From: Gimesia chilikensis | GTDB taxonomy: Bacteria > Planctomycetota > Planctomycetia > Planctomycetales > Planctomycetaceae | Assembly: GCF_008329715.1 (NCBI RefSeq) | Contig: NZ_VTSR01000010.1 | Location: forward strand, 62,001-126,000 | Direction: 5' to 3' | Length of the DNA: 64,000 nucleotides | Shown: positions 17,257 through 26,590 of the stretch, one piece after another | Numbering within the stretch: position 1 is the stretch's first letter | Layout of the letters: each line of letters begins with the position of its first letter | Made by a program: the position numbers and the translations under genes | Notes under the pieces: model-generated | Seen by the model: only the letters and a program-made list of their open reading frames with translations | The model's database searches: none | Told to the model about the DNA's origin: nothing

Positions 17257-17352
17257 TCGGCGTCTGTTCTGACTAACTGAAATCTAGCAGCAGGATGACA
17301 GTTCGCTGTCGTCCTGCGATCACTCACATTCTCTTTCTGGACCACTGTTACC

Positions 17353-17706
17353 ATGAACGTCTCCTACCGAGCCTCGGCTGTTCAAACCGCGGGCCTGTTC
17401 TGTTTATTGATCGCAGCTGCCGGCTGTTCTTCTGAAACAATTGATACCGCTGCCGGCCAGCCTGCTGCAGAGGTCGCGAAAGCGGTCGCCACACTCAATG
17501 ACAGTGGCGCTGAAATCGTGCTCGACTCCGCCGGCGAAGTGATCGCAGTCAAACTTCCGGCCCAGACCAGCCCGGAAGTACTGGCGACACTCACCAGCCT
17601 GAATAAGCTGAAACGCATTGATGCCACCGAAACCGATCTCAAGCAACCCGCATTTGCCGATCTGAAGTCTCAGAATCCACAGGTGGAAATTGCGTTCCCC
17701 CATTGA
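17353..17706 (+). CDS. Small lipoprotein of unknown function
   Basis: A 117-residue protein with a lipobox (LLIAAAGC, cysteine near residue 25). The mature part (EIVLDSAGEVIAVKLPAQTS, LATLTSLNKLKRIDATETDL) reads like two or three leucine-rich-repeat units, as in small planctomycete repeat lipoproteins, but is too short to be sure. It follows the DUF1559 gene by 97 bases, so it may be in the same transcript and same envelope function. Confidence 0.75.
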   Translation: MNVSYRASAVQTAGLFCLLIAAAGCSSETIDTAAGQPAAEVAKAVATLNDSGAEIVLDSAGEVIAVKLPAQTSPEVLATLTSLNKLKRIDATETDLKQPAFADLKSQNPQVEIAFPH

Positions 17707-17785
17707 AGCGGTGCCCTTTATTCCGAATCTCAATGTGTTAAAATAAATCACATCCCATTTTCATTCGCCCAATAGTAGAACCACC

Positions 17786-18841
17786 ATGAAGCTCCAGACG
17801 ATCTGCGTTCCCATGTTGTTACTCGCTGCCTCTGTCCTGCCCGTTCACGGGGAAGAACTTCCTCCGGCGCCCCGGGGTTCCTTCACGATTGCTGTGATCC
17901 CGGATACCCAGCACTACAAGGGACGTGGTACGCACAGTAAAAAGCAGGCAAAAGATCCCACGACGAACCCCGTTTTCGAAGCGATCACGGACTGCATCGT
18001 CGATGAGCTGGACCGACAGCGGATTGTGTTCGTCTCTCATGTCGGCGATATAGTGGATATCAATAACGACGAACAATGGGCCGTCGCACAGAACTGCATG
18101 GACAAGCTGCACGGCAAAGTCCCTTACGGAATCAGTGTCGGCAATCACGACATGACGGGAAAAACCGGCAACTCGGCATTGTTCCAGAAATATTTTCCCC
18201 GTTCCCGCTTCGCGGAATTCGACTGGTATGGCGGCTGCTATCCCGGCGAACCGAACCAAACGGAAATCTCAGGCAACAACGCGAACAGTTACCAGCTCTT
18301 CTCTACAGAAGGCATGGATTTCATTATCGTGCATCTGGAATGTAACGCCCCCGATCCGGTTCTCAACTGGGCCAGTGAAGTACTCACCAGACATGCCGAC
18401 CGCAGAGCGATTATCACCACCCACATGGATCTGGGCCCGCTCGAGCATCCCAAACAGCCACGCGACTACTTCGACGCGCCCAAAGGTCGCATGGTCTGGA
18501 AAAAGTGCCACGGTGCCAATGGAAACACTTCACAGCAGATGTGGGAAAAATGTTTCAGCAAACACAAGAACCTGTTTCTGATCTGCTGTGGTGACCAGAG
18601 CCGTACCCAGGCGATGCGCCAGAGCGTCAAAGGCCAACATGGGAATACGGTGCATGAACTGCTCTCCGACTACGGAGCCGAAGGCTTCCGGCTGATGCGG
18701 TTCCTGCCTGCTCAAAACAAAATTGAGGTCCGCACCTGGAATCCCGTCAAAGGGGCCTCCTGTGAAAAAACGAAGCTGATCCCTGAGCGGGACCAGCATC
18801 AGTTCACGCTGGACTACCAGATGACCAAATCTGCCGACTGA
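17786..18841 (+). CDS. Exported calcineurin-like metallophosphoesterase
   Basis: A 351-residue protein with a signal peptide (LLLAASVLPVHGEE). The phosphoesterase metal motifs are in order: FTIAVIPDTQHY (Asp-x-His/Gln), VSHVGDIVDINND (GDxVD), ISVGNHDM (GNHD), IIVHLECN and AIITTHMDLG (the histidine motif). These place it in the family that hydrolyses phosphate esters with two metals. The substrate is unknown; in planctomycetes such proteins sit in the periplasm. A strong terminator follows at 18866. Confidence 0.9.
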   Translation: MKLQTICVPMLLLAASVLPVHGEELPPAPRGSFTIAVIPDTQHYKGRGTHSKKQAKDPTTNPVFEAITDCIVDELDRQRIVFVSHVGDIVDINNDEQWAVAQNCMDKLHGKVPYGISVGNHDMTGKTGNSALFQKYFPRSRFAEFDWYGGCYPGEPNQTEISGNNANSYQLFSTEGMDFIIVHLECNAPDPVLNWASEVLTRHADRRAIITTHMDLGPLEHPKQPRDYFDAPKGRMVWKKCHGANGNTSQQMWEKCFSKHKNLFLICCGDQSRTQAMRQSVKGQHGNTVHELLSDYGAEGFRLMRFLPAQNKIEVRTWNPVKGASCEKTKLIPERDQHQFTLDYQMTKSAD

Positions 18842-18865
18842 CATCCAACCAGAGTCATTTCGAAA

Positions 18866-18908
18866 AAGCAGCTCACAACCCCCACTCCGGTTGTGAGCTG
18901 CTTCTCTT
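18866..18908 (+). terminator. Intrinsic terminator after the metallophosphoesterase gene
   Basis: A perfect 15-bp stem (AAGCAGCTCACAACC at 18866-18880 with its complement at 18889-18903), 8-base loop, then TCTTTT. It closes the transcript that ends with the metallophosphoesterase. Confidence 0.92.
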
Positions 18909-19169
18909 TTCCCGCCTGTGCGATTCCACGGGGCTTCTCCCCGTCCGTCATGCCAATCGCCTGTCGCACATCACCCGCAACAGACACACATCCATAGACG
19001 TTGATTCATCGACTTCGACTCTGTCTGTCCGAAGCAGTTACCAGATCAGGATTTCGGTCTGCGCGAAGTTTCAGGAAATTGTGCGCCTCACAGGAATCCG
19101 CTACCAAAGTGCGTTGTATCTGTATATAATTAGGAACATTTCTCATTTCCCATCGCGCAACTGTGATTT
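18909..19169 (+). promoter_or_regulatory. Intergenic region with candidate promoter for the kinase gene
   Basis: The 328 bases between the phosphoesterase and kinase genes hold the terminator above, a small hairpin near 18927 (CGGGG, loop, CCCCG), and a perfect TATAAT at 19125-19130 about 40 bases before the kinase ATG. No good -35 is visible. No other gene is seen. Confidence 0.4.
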
Positions 19170-20879
19170 ATGTCGAAACCACAAGACGTACCGTCATTTC
19201 TGGAATTACTGCAGGAGAGCCATCTGCTCTCGGAAGACAAAGTTCGCGCCGTCATTGAAGAATTCGACCTGGAATCCGCCGAAAAGCCCAAGGAAGCCGC
19301 TCAACGTCTGGTCACCGGGAAAGTCTTGACGCGTTACCAGGGCGAACGCCTGCTCGCCGGCCGTAAACGTGGTTTCTTCATCGACAAATATAAGGTGCTG
19401 GAAGTCCTCGGCTTCGGCGGCATGGGCAGCCTGTATCTTGCGGAGCATCTGGAGACGAAGGAACCGGTCGCCCTCAAGGTCCTCAATGACAAATGTCGCA
19501 ACGACGCGGGCATGCTGACCCGGCTCAAACTGGAAGCCTCAGCCGGATCGCGTCTCGATCACCCCCACATTGTCCGCACGATCTCCTATGAAGGATCAGG
19601 GGCCGTCTGTTACATCGCGATGGAATTCATCAAAGGCATCAGCCTGCTGGAACTGGTCCTGCTCAAACAGAGATCGCTCCCTTCTCCCCAGGTCTGCGAC
19701 GTCATCGCACAGGCCGCTCTGGGGCTGGAAGAAGCACATCAGGCAGGCATCATCCACCGCGACCTCAAACCGGAAAACCTGATCATCGATTCTCAGGGTT
19801 ATGTCAAAGTACTCGACTTTGGTCTGGCCCTGCTCAAAGACAATCCCGATGCGGAATTCTCACTCTCGATGATCTTCGGACACGGCTGTGTGGGGACCCC
19901 CGAATACATCGCCCCCGAGCAGTCCCGCGAAGGCACCACCGTTGATGCCCGGGCCGATGTTTACGGACTCGGGGGGACGATGTATTTCCTTCTGACAGGT
20001 AAACTCCCCTTCCCCAAAGGGACCGCTGCTCAGAAAATTCAGGCCCACCGCGAACAGACTCCCCGGTCGATCGCCGAAATCGCACCCGCGATCCCTGCTG
20101 AAGTTGTCGCGATTGTCGAAAAGATGATGGCCAAGGATCCCGAGGAACGTTATCAGTCGATGGCAGAAGTCGCCGCGGCACTGGAACCCTTCGCCGAACG
20201 CCAGCCGGTCGAGTTCCGCTTTAATAAAGTTGTCTCGCAGCGGGTCCAGCATGCCAAGGCCCGCAGTGCGATCGCTCAGTCAAGTATCGTCAAGCCGCAA
20301 CTCTCTTCGCGCATCGCGACCGCCAGCCATGTTGCCGAACAGGCGAGGCAGCAACAGAAAGCTGACGGCATCGAACGTCTGACCCGCGGCGAATCGGACA
20401 TCTCCAAGAGTGGCATCCTCCGTCACGGCGTGCCTACCGAATCAACAGACCACATGGCCCAGGAAGCCTCGGACGCCCTGGTCAAAGACTTTCAACCGAT
20501 TGAACTGATCGACCTCGACGATAAACGCCGCTTCCCGATCTTCAAACAGCGGGTGACCCTCGGCCGGAATCCCACCTGCGACATTCAGATCGATCGCCCC
20601 GGCATTTCAGGCAACCACTGCGAATTCCACTACGAGAACACCGGCTGGATCGTCACCGATCTCAAAAGCAAAAACGGCACCGAAGTCGACGGCCGACGAA
20701 TTCAGGAACAGATCCTCTTCCCCGGCAACACTCTGTCACTGGCCGCCAGCTATCACTTCCGCGTCGCCTCGCCGAATCAGTACGTCCAGAAAAACAAGAA
20801 GAAGCCGATGCTGATCGCCGCCTCTGTCGTGGCCGGCATCTGTCTCATCGCCGGCATCGGCTACTGGCTGCTGTCTTAA
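19170..20879 (+). CDS. Ser/Thr protein kinase with FHA domain and C-terminal membrane anchor
   Basis: A 569-residue Hanks-type kinase. Residues 1-72 are a helical N-terminal domain common in planctomycete kinases. The kinase domain (about 74-345) has GFGGMGSLYLAE, the ATP-binding lysine in VALKVL (K103), HRDLKPEN (D198) and DFG (216-218), so it looks active. Residues about 350-450 are a linker; an FHA domain (about 450-535; TLGRNPTCDIQID, GISGNHCEFH, SKNGTEVDG) binds phosphothreonine peptides, possibly its own autophosphorylated linker. A single helix at 545-567 anchors the C-terminus, which is unusual: most bacterial PASTA-type kinases have the helix after the kinase and an outer sensor. Here almost nothing lies outside. 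Confidence 0.95.
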   Translation: MSKPQDVPSFLELLQESHLLSEDKVRAVIEEFDLESAEKPKEAAQRLVTGKVLTRYQGERLLAGRKRGFFIDKYKVLEVLGFGGMGSLYLAEHLETKEPVALKVLNDKCRNDAGMLTRLKLEASAGSRLDHPHIVRTISYEGSGAVCYIAMEFIKGISLLELVLLKQRSLPSPQVCDVIAQAALGLEEAHQAGIIHRDLKPENLIIDSQGYVKVLDFGLALLKDNPDAEFSLSMIFGHGCVGTPEYIAPEQSREGTTVDARADVYGLGGTMYFLLTGKLPFPKGTAAQKIQAHREQTPRSIAEIAPAIPAEVVAIVEKMMAKDPEERYQSMAEVAAALEPFAERQPVEFRFNKVVSQRVQHAKARSAIAQSSIVKPQLSSRIATASHVAEQARQQQKADGIERLTRGESDISKSGILRHGVPTESTDHMAQEASDALVKDFQPIELIDLDDKRRFPIFKQRVTLGRNPTCDIQIDRPGISGNHCEFHYENTGWIVTDLKSKNGTEVDGRRIQEQILFPGNTLSLAASYHFRVASPNQYVQKNKKKPMLIAASVVAGICLIAGIGYWLLS

Positions 20880-20894
20880 ATATTCCAGGGAAAG

Positions 20895-21752
20895 CTACTT
20901 CTGATTCTCTTCCTGCAGTGCCCCCTCAATATACTCCGCCACCTGTTTTCCCAGCAGGTCATAGCCTTTGCCGTTGAAGTGCACGTCTTTCGGATTCTGT
21001 ACTTCTGACAGATGCGGCGTAATGAAGGTAAACAGATCGTCGATCTCCACACCGTTCCGCTCCATCACCTTCGCAGCGATCGCATTCTTTTCTTCCAGCT
21101 TCGCCTTCATTTCCGGTCCCTCTTTCCAGTCAGCCGGGATCGGCGTACTGCTGGCCCAGACCACCTTCGCCCCGGTCTGCTTCAGACGCTTTACAATCTC
21201 TTCCAGGCGTTTCTCGTAGTCGTCGACATTGGTCCGTCGATCGTGAATCCCAAAGTTAAAATGGATCAGGTCCCAGTTACCGTCTCCCAGCCAGACATCG
21301 AGTTTCTTCAAGCCTGTCGCCGTCGGTCCGCAGTTCGCTGGAGCCCGATGCACGTTGGCTTTCCCTTTTAAGGCGTTCCGGGCCGCCTGTGTGTATCCCC
21401 GCGAAACCGAATCCCCAATCAGCAGCACGCGGGGCAGTTTGGGATCGTCGGCCACGTAATCCCAGGCGGTCTTCTGACCGGCGACTTTCTGTTTTTTGTA
21501 GATCGGGAGATAAAAACCGCCCAGGTTTTCCTCGAGCACGGTTTCCCACGCCTGCTGTTTCGCGGGCAGCGTCGCTTTCCAGGCCGCGAACTTTTTGTTG
21601 ATCTCTGCCTCCTGCTTCGCTTTTTTAGCAGCAGCTTCGTCGGCGTTGGTCGGTTCGGTTTTCTTGTCATTCGCCTGCAGCGAGGCTACGATGAAACTCA
21701 AACAACACAGAATCAACAGTGTGGAACGCAGACAACGGATTGATTTCAACAT
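20895..21752 (-). CDS. Exported SGNH/GDSL hydrolase
   Basis: A 285-residue hydrolase. I chose the ATG at 21752, with GGGAAG upstream, which opens a signal peptide (RSTLLILCCLSFIVASLQA). A Lys/Ala/Glu-rich stretch follows, then the SGNH blocks: VLLIGDSVSRGY (Ser), APANCGPT (Gly/Asn region), IHFNFGIHDRR (Asn) and DVHFNGKGYDLLG (Asp-x-x-His). All catalytic residues are present, so it is likely an active esterase, perhaps of carbohydrate esters. It converges on the kinase gene with a 15-base gap. Confidence 0.92.
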   Translation of the reverse strand: MLKSIRCLRSTLLILCCLSFIVASLQANDKKTEPTNADEAAAKKAKQEAEINKKFAAWKATLPAKQQAWETVLEENLGGFYLPIYKKQKVAGQKTAWDYVADDPKLPRVLLIGDSVSRGYTQAARNALKGKANVHRAPANCGPTATGLKKLDVWLGDGNWDLIHFNFGIHDRRTNVDDYEKRLEEIVKRLKQTGAKVVWASSTPIPADWKEGPEMKAKLEEKNAIAAKVMERNGVEIDDLFTFITPHLSEVQNPKDVHFNGKGYDLLGKQVAEYIEGALQEENQK

Positions 21753-21899
21753 CGATATTCTTCCCGGTAACTGAAAACGAACGGATTTGGACCTCGTCTT
21801 CAGGATACCGCAGGCGCAAGCCGGAAACAATCTCGCCTCAACCGCCCGAGTCGCGTTCAGGCTGTTTTATCATTCACATTTAGATACCGGGGATCTCCC

Positions 21900-22652
21900 A
21901 TGTCTGACTCATTCCGCTCGCAACTCAAACAGGGGAAACTGCTGATTGCCCCCATGGTTACCTTTTCCTGCTCGGAAGCCGCCGAGATCCTGGCGGACGT
22001 CGGCTATGACTGGCTGTTCCTCGACGCCGAACACAGCACCTTTGCCCCCTCCGACCTGCAGGCCATCGTCGGCCGGGTGAGTCATAAGATCCCCAGCCTG
22101 GTCCGGCTGCCCGCCCCCGAAGAAGTCTCCATCAAGAAAGCCCTCGACCTGGGAGCCGCCGGTATCATCGCTCCGCAGGTCAATTCAGTGAAACAGGCCG
22201 AACAGATCGTCTCCTGGTCCCGTTACTCACCTGAAGGAACCCGGGGGGTCGGCCTGGGTCGTGCCCACGGCTACGGTTTTGCCTTCGATGACTACCTGGC
22301 CAAAGCGAATGAGGAAACCACCGTCGTCGTTCAGGCCGAGCACATCGATGCGGTTTTCGCGATCGAACAGATCGTCGCCGTCCCCGGCGTCGACGCAGTT
22401 TTGATCGGCCCCTACGATCTCTCTGCCAGCATGAAACGCATCGGCGAGATCGATCATCCCGAAGTGACCGGCGCCATCGACCATGTCACCGAAGTCTGTC
22501 AGAGATACAACATGCCCCTGGGCATCTTCGGCGTCACCGTGGACGCAGTCAAACCGTACATCGACAAAGGCTTCACCCTGATCACCGTCGGCGTCGACAC
22601 CGTCATGCTGGGCCACGCCGCCCGCAAAATGCTGGGACAGGTTAAGGGGTAG
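21900..22652 (+). CDS. HpcH/HpaI family aldolase
   Basis: A 250-residue class II pyruvate-type aldolase. EILADVGYDWLFLDAEHSTF, VRLPAPEEVSIKKALDLGAA, YSPEGTRGVGLGRAHGYG and VDAVLIGPYDLSASM are the family motifs; the metal-binding acidic residues (around VVVQAEHIDA and IGPYDLS) are present. It would cleave or form a 2-keto-3-deoxy or 4-hydroxy-2-oxo acid. It is not in an obvious operon. The neighbours do not fix the substrate. Confidence 0.93.
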   Translation: MSDSFRSQLKQGKLLIAPMVTFSCSEAAEILADVGYDWLFLDAEHSTFAPSDLQAIVGRVSHKIPSLVRLPAPEEVSIKKALDLGAAGIIAPQVNSVKQAEQIVSWSRYSPEGTRGVGLGRAHGYGFAFDDYLAKANEETTVVVQAEHIDAVFAIEQIVAVPGVDAVLIGPYDLSASMKRIGEIDHPEVTGAIDHVTEVCQRYNMPLGIFGVTVDAVKPYIDKGFTLITVGVDTVMLGHAARKMLGQVKG

Positions 22653-22852
22653 GGTACTTATCCTGACATCCGGGAAGCGTTCAATAATAATCTGCAGCCA
22701 TAGATCATCTGCGATCAGCAATACCTGACTCCAGAAACTGCAGGAAAGGTACGTCTTCCCTCACCGCTCCGATTAATCTATCTCTGGTGTTCGTAGTTTC
22801 ATAAAATTCGGTAAGAGGCGGTTCACCTGTGTGGTCTGAAAAGGAGTTCCCG

Positions 22853-24139
22853 ATGCGTCGCACATTACCTCTTGCCCTGCTGGCAATTTTGCTTCTATTG
22901 ACAGCCTGTACTGATAAGCCGAATTCAAGTCCGCAGGCTCAAAGCAGCGCCAGTAATTCTGCAGTCGCTCTGTCTGAAGCCGACAAGGCTGATGGACAGA
23001 GCATCTCCTCAGAACCGAGCCTCTCGGCACACAGCCGCGCACTGTTTGAGTGGTTTGATTCGCTGGGTGTTCCAAACCTCGACAATCGAAATTATCTGCA
23101 GATCTATCTGGGAACCTTTTGGACTCTGGGTGATGACAAAGAAAAACCTCAATATTCGAATGTGTTTTTACTTGAATCCAATGGATCTGAAAAGGAAGCC
23201 TTCACCCTCGGTATGCGTATCGTAACCTACTCTGATGAGAACCCGAATATGCTCACAGGAATGCCATATGAATTCAAAGAAGTCGATCTCAGAAAAGACG
23301 TAATCCGAAGACTGAAGCACTTACGCTCGCGACCCCCGGAAGAAAATCGCCTGAGGCATATTGGCAGACAGTCAAGTGAGTTGATGGAACTGTTTATTCT
23401 CGCCCGTGGCTGCTTTGGTGCGGGACACTATCAGGAGGCAGAAGAACTCATAACCTATATGTCTGAGACACCTGATTTAAAGACACAGGAACCACTGGGA
23501 AAGGAAGGCCTTCAAAATGCTTTGGCGGAGGACATGGCTAAGTCGTTCATGTGGAAGGCCGTAAGAGACTTCAGCGATCAAGAAATACCACGCCAGGATT
23601 TGCTTCAGCGTTTTCGCGAGATTGCAAAACATTTTCCACAGAGCTCACAAGCTGTACGCGCCAAAGAGTCAGCAGAAATTCTAACCCGAATGATTCAGGA
23701 AGACGAAGCGCATGCACAAAAAAAAGCCAGGCCTCTGGAAGAAATGACAGTCCAGGAACAGGTGGCGGAACTGATCTATCAGCTGCGCGATCAGAACGCA
23801 ACCCAACACAGTCAGCCAGGTTCGTGTGATATATTCGATGATCCACGGGATGGGGGCTGGATTCCTCGTCAGGTAGAAGGTAAAGGGAGTCCCGCCACGC
23901 AACTGGTAAAAATGGGAGACGTGGCCCTGGAACAGTTAATCGATGCCGTTGATGACAACAGCTTCACACGTTGTGTCGGGTTTCATAGAAACTTCTATTT
24001 TTCACACCATGTTATTCGTGTTGGCGAATGCTGTCAGACCATCATCGATCGTATTCAACCAACGGGAAGACGCTTCGATATAGAAGGTAATCCTCAGCGC
24101 GCCAAAGCAGCTATGAAAATCTGGTACCTGGGAAACTGA
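22853..24139 (+). CDS. Lipoprotein of unknown function
   Basis: A 428-residue lipoprotein. AAGGAG lies 6 bases before the ATG at 22853, and the N-terminus ends in a lipobox (LLLLTACT, cysteine at residue 19). The body is helical and repeat-like, with EENRLRHIGRQSSELMELFI and FGAGHYQEAEELITYMSE resembling TPR units. The C-terminal part (GSPATQLVKMGDVALEQLID, RCVGFHRNFYFSHHVIRVG) is a segment I associate with planctomycete HEAT/TPR-type exported proteins, but it has no named function. The DNA looks more A/T-rich than its neighbours by eye. Function unknown. Confidence 0.75.
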   Translation: MRRTLPLALLAILLLLTACTDKPNSSPQAQSSASNSAVALSEADKADGQSISSEPSLSAHSRALFEWFDSLGVPNLDNRNYLQIYLGTFWTLGDDKEKPQYSNVFLLESNGSEKEAFTLGMRIVTYSDENPNMLTGMPYEFKEVDLRKDVIRRLKHLRSRPPEENRLRHIGRQSSELMELFILARGCFGAGHYQEAEELITYMSETPDLKTQEPLGKEGLQNALAEDMAKSFMWKAVRDFSDQEIPRQDLLQRFREIAKHFPQSSQAVRAKESAEILTRMIQEDEAHAQKKARPLEEMTVQEQVAELIYQLRDQNATQHSQPGSCDIFDDPRDGGWIPRQVEGKGSPATQLVKMGDVALEQLIDAVDDNSFTRCVGFHRNFYFSHHVIRVGECCQTIIDRIQPTGRRFDIEGNPQRAKAAMKIWYLGN

Positions 24140-24147
24140 CCTGAGAT

Positions 24148-24615
24148 TCACGCTCCGGTCTGCGGCTCCAGAAACCGCAGGTGATGGGCAGCGTGAGTTG
24201 TGTAAACAGTTTCCAGCGTTTCGCGATCCAGGCGGCCGAAGCCGGGGTGCCAGTGGTAAGGTCCCTCGTGGGCTTTGAAGCGGGCCACGCTCTGGGCAAA
24301 GTGTTCCGCTTCCGCGGCGTCTGCCAGATCCGCTGCCGGGACGAAAATCGGAGTCGTCGGAATTCCCTGGGGAGAATCCCCCTTGAGCAGGCGCGGCAGG
24401 AACAGCCGACGCATCACCGGCCAGAGAGGAGCATAGATCAGCATCCACTTTGGGTATCCGTCGAGTGCGGGGTCCTGCACCAGAGACAAGTGCCGACAGA
24501 TCTGGGCCAGATTCCACTTGCCCCGCTGGGTGTAGCCGGTCCGTAACAGTGACTCCACTTCCGCAACCGCGTCCTCCAGCCGTTCGAACTTCAGTTCCCG
24601 CAAATCCTCAATCAT
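24148..24615 (-). CDS. DUF1569 family protein (DinB-like fold)
   Basis: A 155-residue protein. I chose the ATG at 24615, with GAGGA upstream; a GTG 10 codons earlier is possible. WNLAQICRHLSLVQDPALDG and YPKWMLIYAPLWPVMRRLFL, then HPGFGRLDRETLETVYTTHAAHH, match DUF1569, whose fold resembles DinB with a possible metal site formed by the three histidines. Cellular role unknown. It converges on the preceding gene with a 9-base gap. Confidence 0.8.
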   Translation of the reverse strand: MIEDLRELKFERLEDAVAEVESLLRTGYTQRGKWNLAQICRHLSLVQDPALDGYPKWMLIYAPLWPVMRRLFLPRLLKGDSPQGIPTTPIFVPAADLADAAEAEHFAQSVARFKAHEGPYHWHPGFGRLDRETLETVYTTHAAHHLRFLEPQTGA

Positions 24616-24890
24616 CGCACCGGTTTCCTCGATTTCCTCTCCCACTTCCCCCTGCTCCGCGACAGCAGACAGTTCCTGTCATAAACTTTTCTGTCAATTT
24701 CCGAAACCGGTACACAGAGTAATATTGCTTTTTTTGGCCGAGAGAGGACAAAGTATGCTTTTCCACTGATTGATGAACTGTGGAAAGATTCAGAGGGATC
24801 AACGCTCCGGCAGTGGGTATAATCAAAGAGACAGCCTCGCCCTGGATTTCCCGGCCAGTCTGATCCCACTTCTCGATAAGGAACACTTGA

Positions 24891-25985
24891 TTGACAAACG
24901 CGTTTCTGCCTCGCTTTCTGGTCTGCCTCGGGCTGCTGTCGCCACTCCCCGTTTTTGCTCAGGAAGCTGCCCCGGGGCCCGCTGATCCCAGTGCAGCGAA
25001 AAGTTCTCTGAAGTCAACCCTGGTCGAAGAGGCCAAGCCAGAACTGAAGCGTCCTGCCAGTCCGGGTGAAGCGACTGAGGTACAGGCCCTGATTTATGTG
25101 ATTGATATTGATGAAATCAACTCCGCCGACCAGAGCTTTGCCGCCAGCGTGTATTATGAAGCCCGCTGGAACAGTCCTCTGCTCCAGCATGCAGGCCCCG
25201 GACCACTGCACGTCGATCTGGCCGACATCTGGAATCCCCGCCTGACCATTATCGGTCAACAGAATTCCTGGAAGTCGTATCCCGAGACTGCGGAAATCCT
25301 GCCGGACGGAACCGTCATTTATCGACAGAAAGTCTGGGGCCATTTTTCGCAGCCACTGAATCTCCACGACTTTCCTTTTGACCGCCAGGAGCTCTCCATC
25401 CAACTGGTGGCCCCGGGCTTTTCAGAGAAACAGGTCAGAATGACACCCAGGGTTGGCGAACTGGGGAGAGCATCCAACCTGGCTCCCCACTTTTCCTTAC
25501 CCGACTTTGATATTCTCTCCTTCGAAGCAAAATCGGCACCGTACTATCCGGACCAGGGCCCCATTGGCGTCGCGGGTTACGAAATGAAGATCCAGGTTGC
25601 CCGACAGCCTGAATATTACATTTTAAAGGTCATCCTGCCCTTATGCCTGATCGTGATTATGTCCTGGCTGCCCCGCTGGTTGAATCCGGAACAGTCAGGA
25701 ACCAACATCGGGATCTCTACATCAGCGTTCCTGACTCTGGTTGCCTACCTGTTTGCGATCACGGTTCTGCTGCCGCGGATTTCCTATATCACGCGCATCG
25801 ACCGTTTCATCATGCTGTCGACCCTCACGGTGTTTTCAGGATTGATACAGACGGTAACAAACACCTACCTGCTCAAGGGCGAAAGTATTCAGAATAAACG
25901 TCTGGTGGCGCAGCTCGATTTCTGGTCGCGGATCCTGTACCCGGTTATTCTGGTAGCGGTCATCGTGATCTCATTTGTACTATGA
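24891..25985 (+). CDS. Pentameric ligand-gated ion channel homologue
   Basis: A 364-residue protein with a signal peptide ([14 protein letters not shown]), an extracellular beta domain (about 60-240) and four C-terminal helices at about 243-262, 271-292, 302-326 and 341-364. [18 protein letters not shown] (161-178) is the conserved loop of the Cys-loop channel family in its bacterial, cysteine-free form; [22 protein letters not shown] and [19 protein letters not shown] (start of M1) agree. M2 reads [20 protein letters not shown], and the M2-M3 loop has [12 protein letters not shown]. Length and layout match GLIC/ELIC-type channels. The start is a TTG at 24891 with AAGGAA 7 bases upstream; no ATG exists upstream of the fold. 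Ligand and ion are unknown. Confidence 0.9.
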   Translation: MTNAFLPRFLVCLGLLSPLPVFAQEAAPGPADPSAAKSSLKSTLVEEAKPELKRPASPGEATEVQALIYVIDIDEINSADQSFAASVYYEARWNSPLLQHAGPGPLHVDLADIWNPRLTIIGQQNSWKSYPETAEILPDGTVIYRQKVWGHFSQPLNLHDFPFDRQELSIQLVAPGFSEKQVRMTPRVGELGRASNLAPHFSLPDFDILSFEAKSAPYYPDQGPIGVAGYEMKIQVARQPEYYILKVILPLCLIVIMSWLPRWLNPEQSGTNIGISTSAFLTLVAYLFAITVLLPRISYITRIDRFIMLSTLTVFSGLIQTVTNTYLLKGESIQNKRLVAQLDFWSRILYPVILVAVIVISFVL

Positions 25986-26069
25986 ATGTCTGACATGTTA
26001 AAACATGTCTAACAATCGGCGTGAATGTAACGCTGGTCGCATCCCCAATACTCAAGCAGATAAAGTCCC

Positions 26070-26585
26070 ATGTTCACGACCCGCGATGCCACTCTGGATG
26101 ACCTGCCTGCGATTGTCGACATTTACAATCAGTCGATTCCCGCCGGCACCGCGACGGCAGATACCCGGCCGATTACCGTTGAAAGCCGCCGACCGTGGTT
26201 TGCCCAGTTCTCACCAGACAAGCGGCCCATCTGGGTGGCTGAAGACGAAGCGGGACAGATCGCCGGCTGCATCTATGTGACCTCTTTCTACGCGGGGCGG
26301 CCGGCGTATGACAAGACGGCGGAAGTCAGTCTCTACCTGTCGAAGTCGCACCAGAAGCAGGGACTGGGCACGTTTCTGCTGCAGAAAATGATCGATGCCT
26401 GCCCTTCTCTGGGCATTACAACCCTGGTCGGCATGCACTTCGATCACAACGAGGCTACGAAACATCTGAATGAAAAGTTCGGCTTCGAAGTCTGCGGGCA
26501 CCTGCCCGAAATCGCTGAAGTGCGCGGACAGAAACGGGGACTGCTGATCTCCCTGCTGCGAATCCCCGAATGTCCGGAAGACTGA
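26070..26585 (+). CDS. GNAT acetyltransferase (phosphinothricin N-acetyltransferase-like)
   Basis: A 171-residue GNAT protein. TRDATLDDLPAIVDIYNQSI at the N-terminus is the PAT-type opening; AEVSLYLSKSHQKQGLGTFL carries the CoA-binding QKQGLGTFLL loop; FGFEVCGHLPEIAEVRGQ is the family C-terminal motif. It probably acetylates a small amine or amino acid analogue; the substrate is unknown. It ends 5 bases before a convergent gene. Confidence 0.9.
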   Translation: MFTTRDATLDDLPAIVDIYNQSIPAGTATADTRPITVESRRPWFAQFSPDKRPIWVAEDEAGQIAGCIYVTSFYAGRPAYDKTAEVSLYLSKSHQKQGLGTFLLQKMIDACPSLGITTLVGMHFDHNEATKHLNEKFGFEVCGHLPEIAEVRGQKRGLLISLLRIPECPED

Positions 26586-26590
26586 AATCT

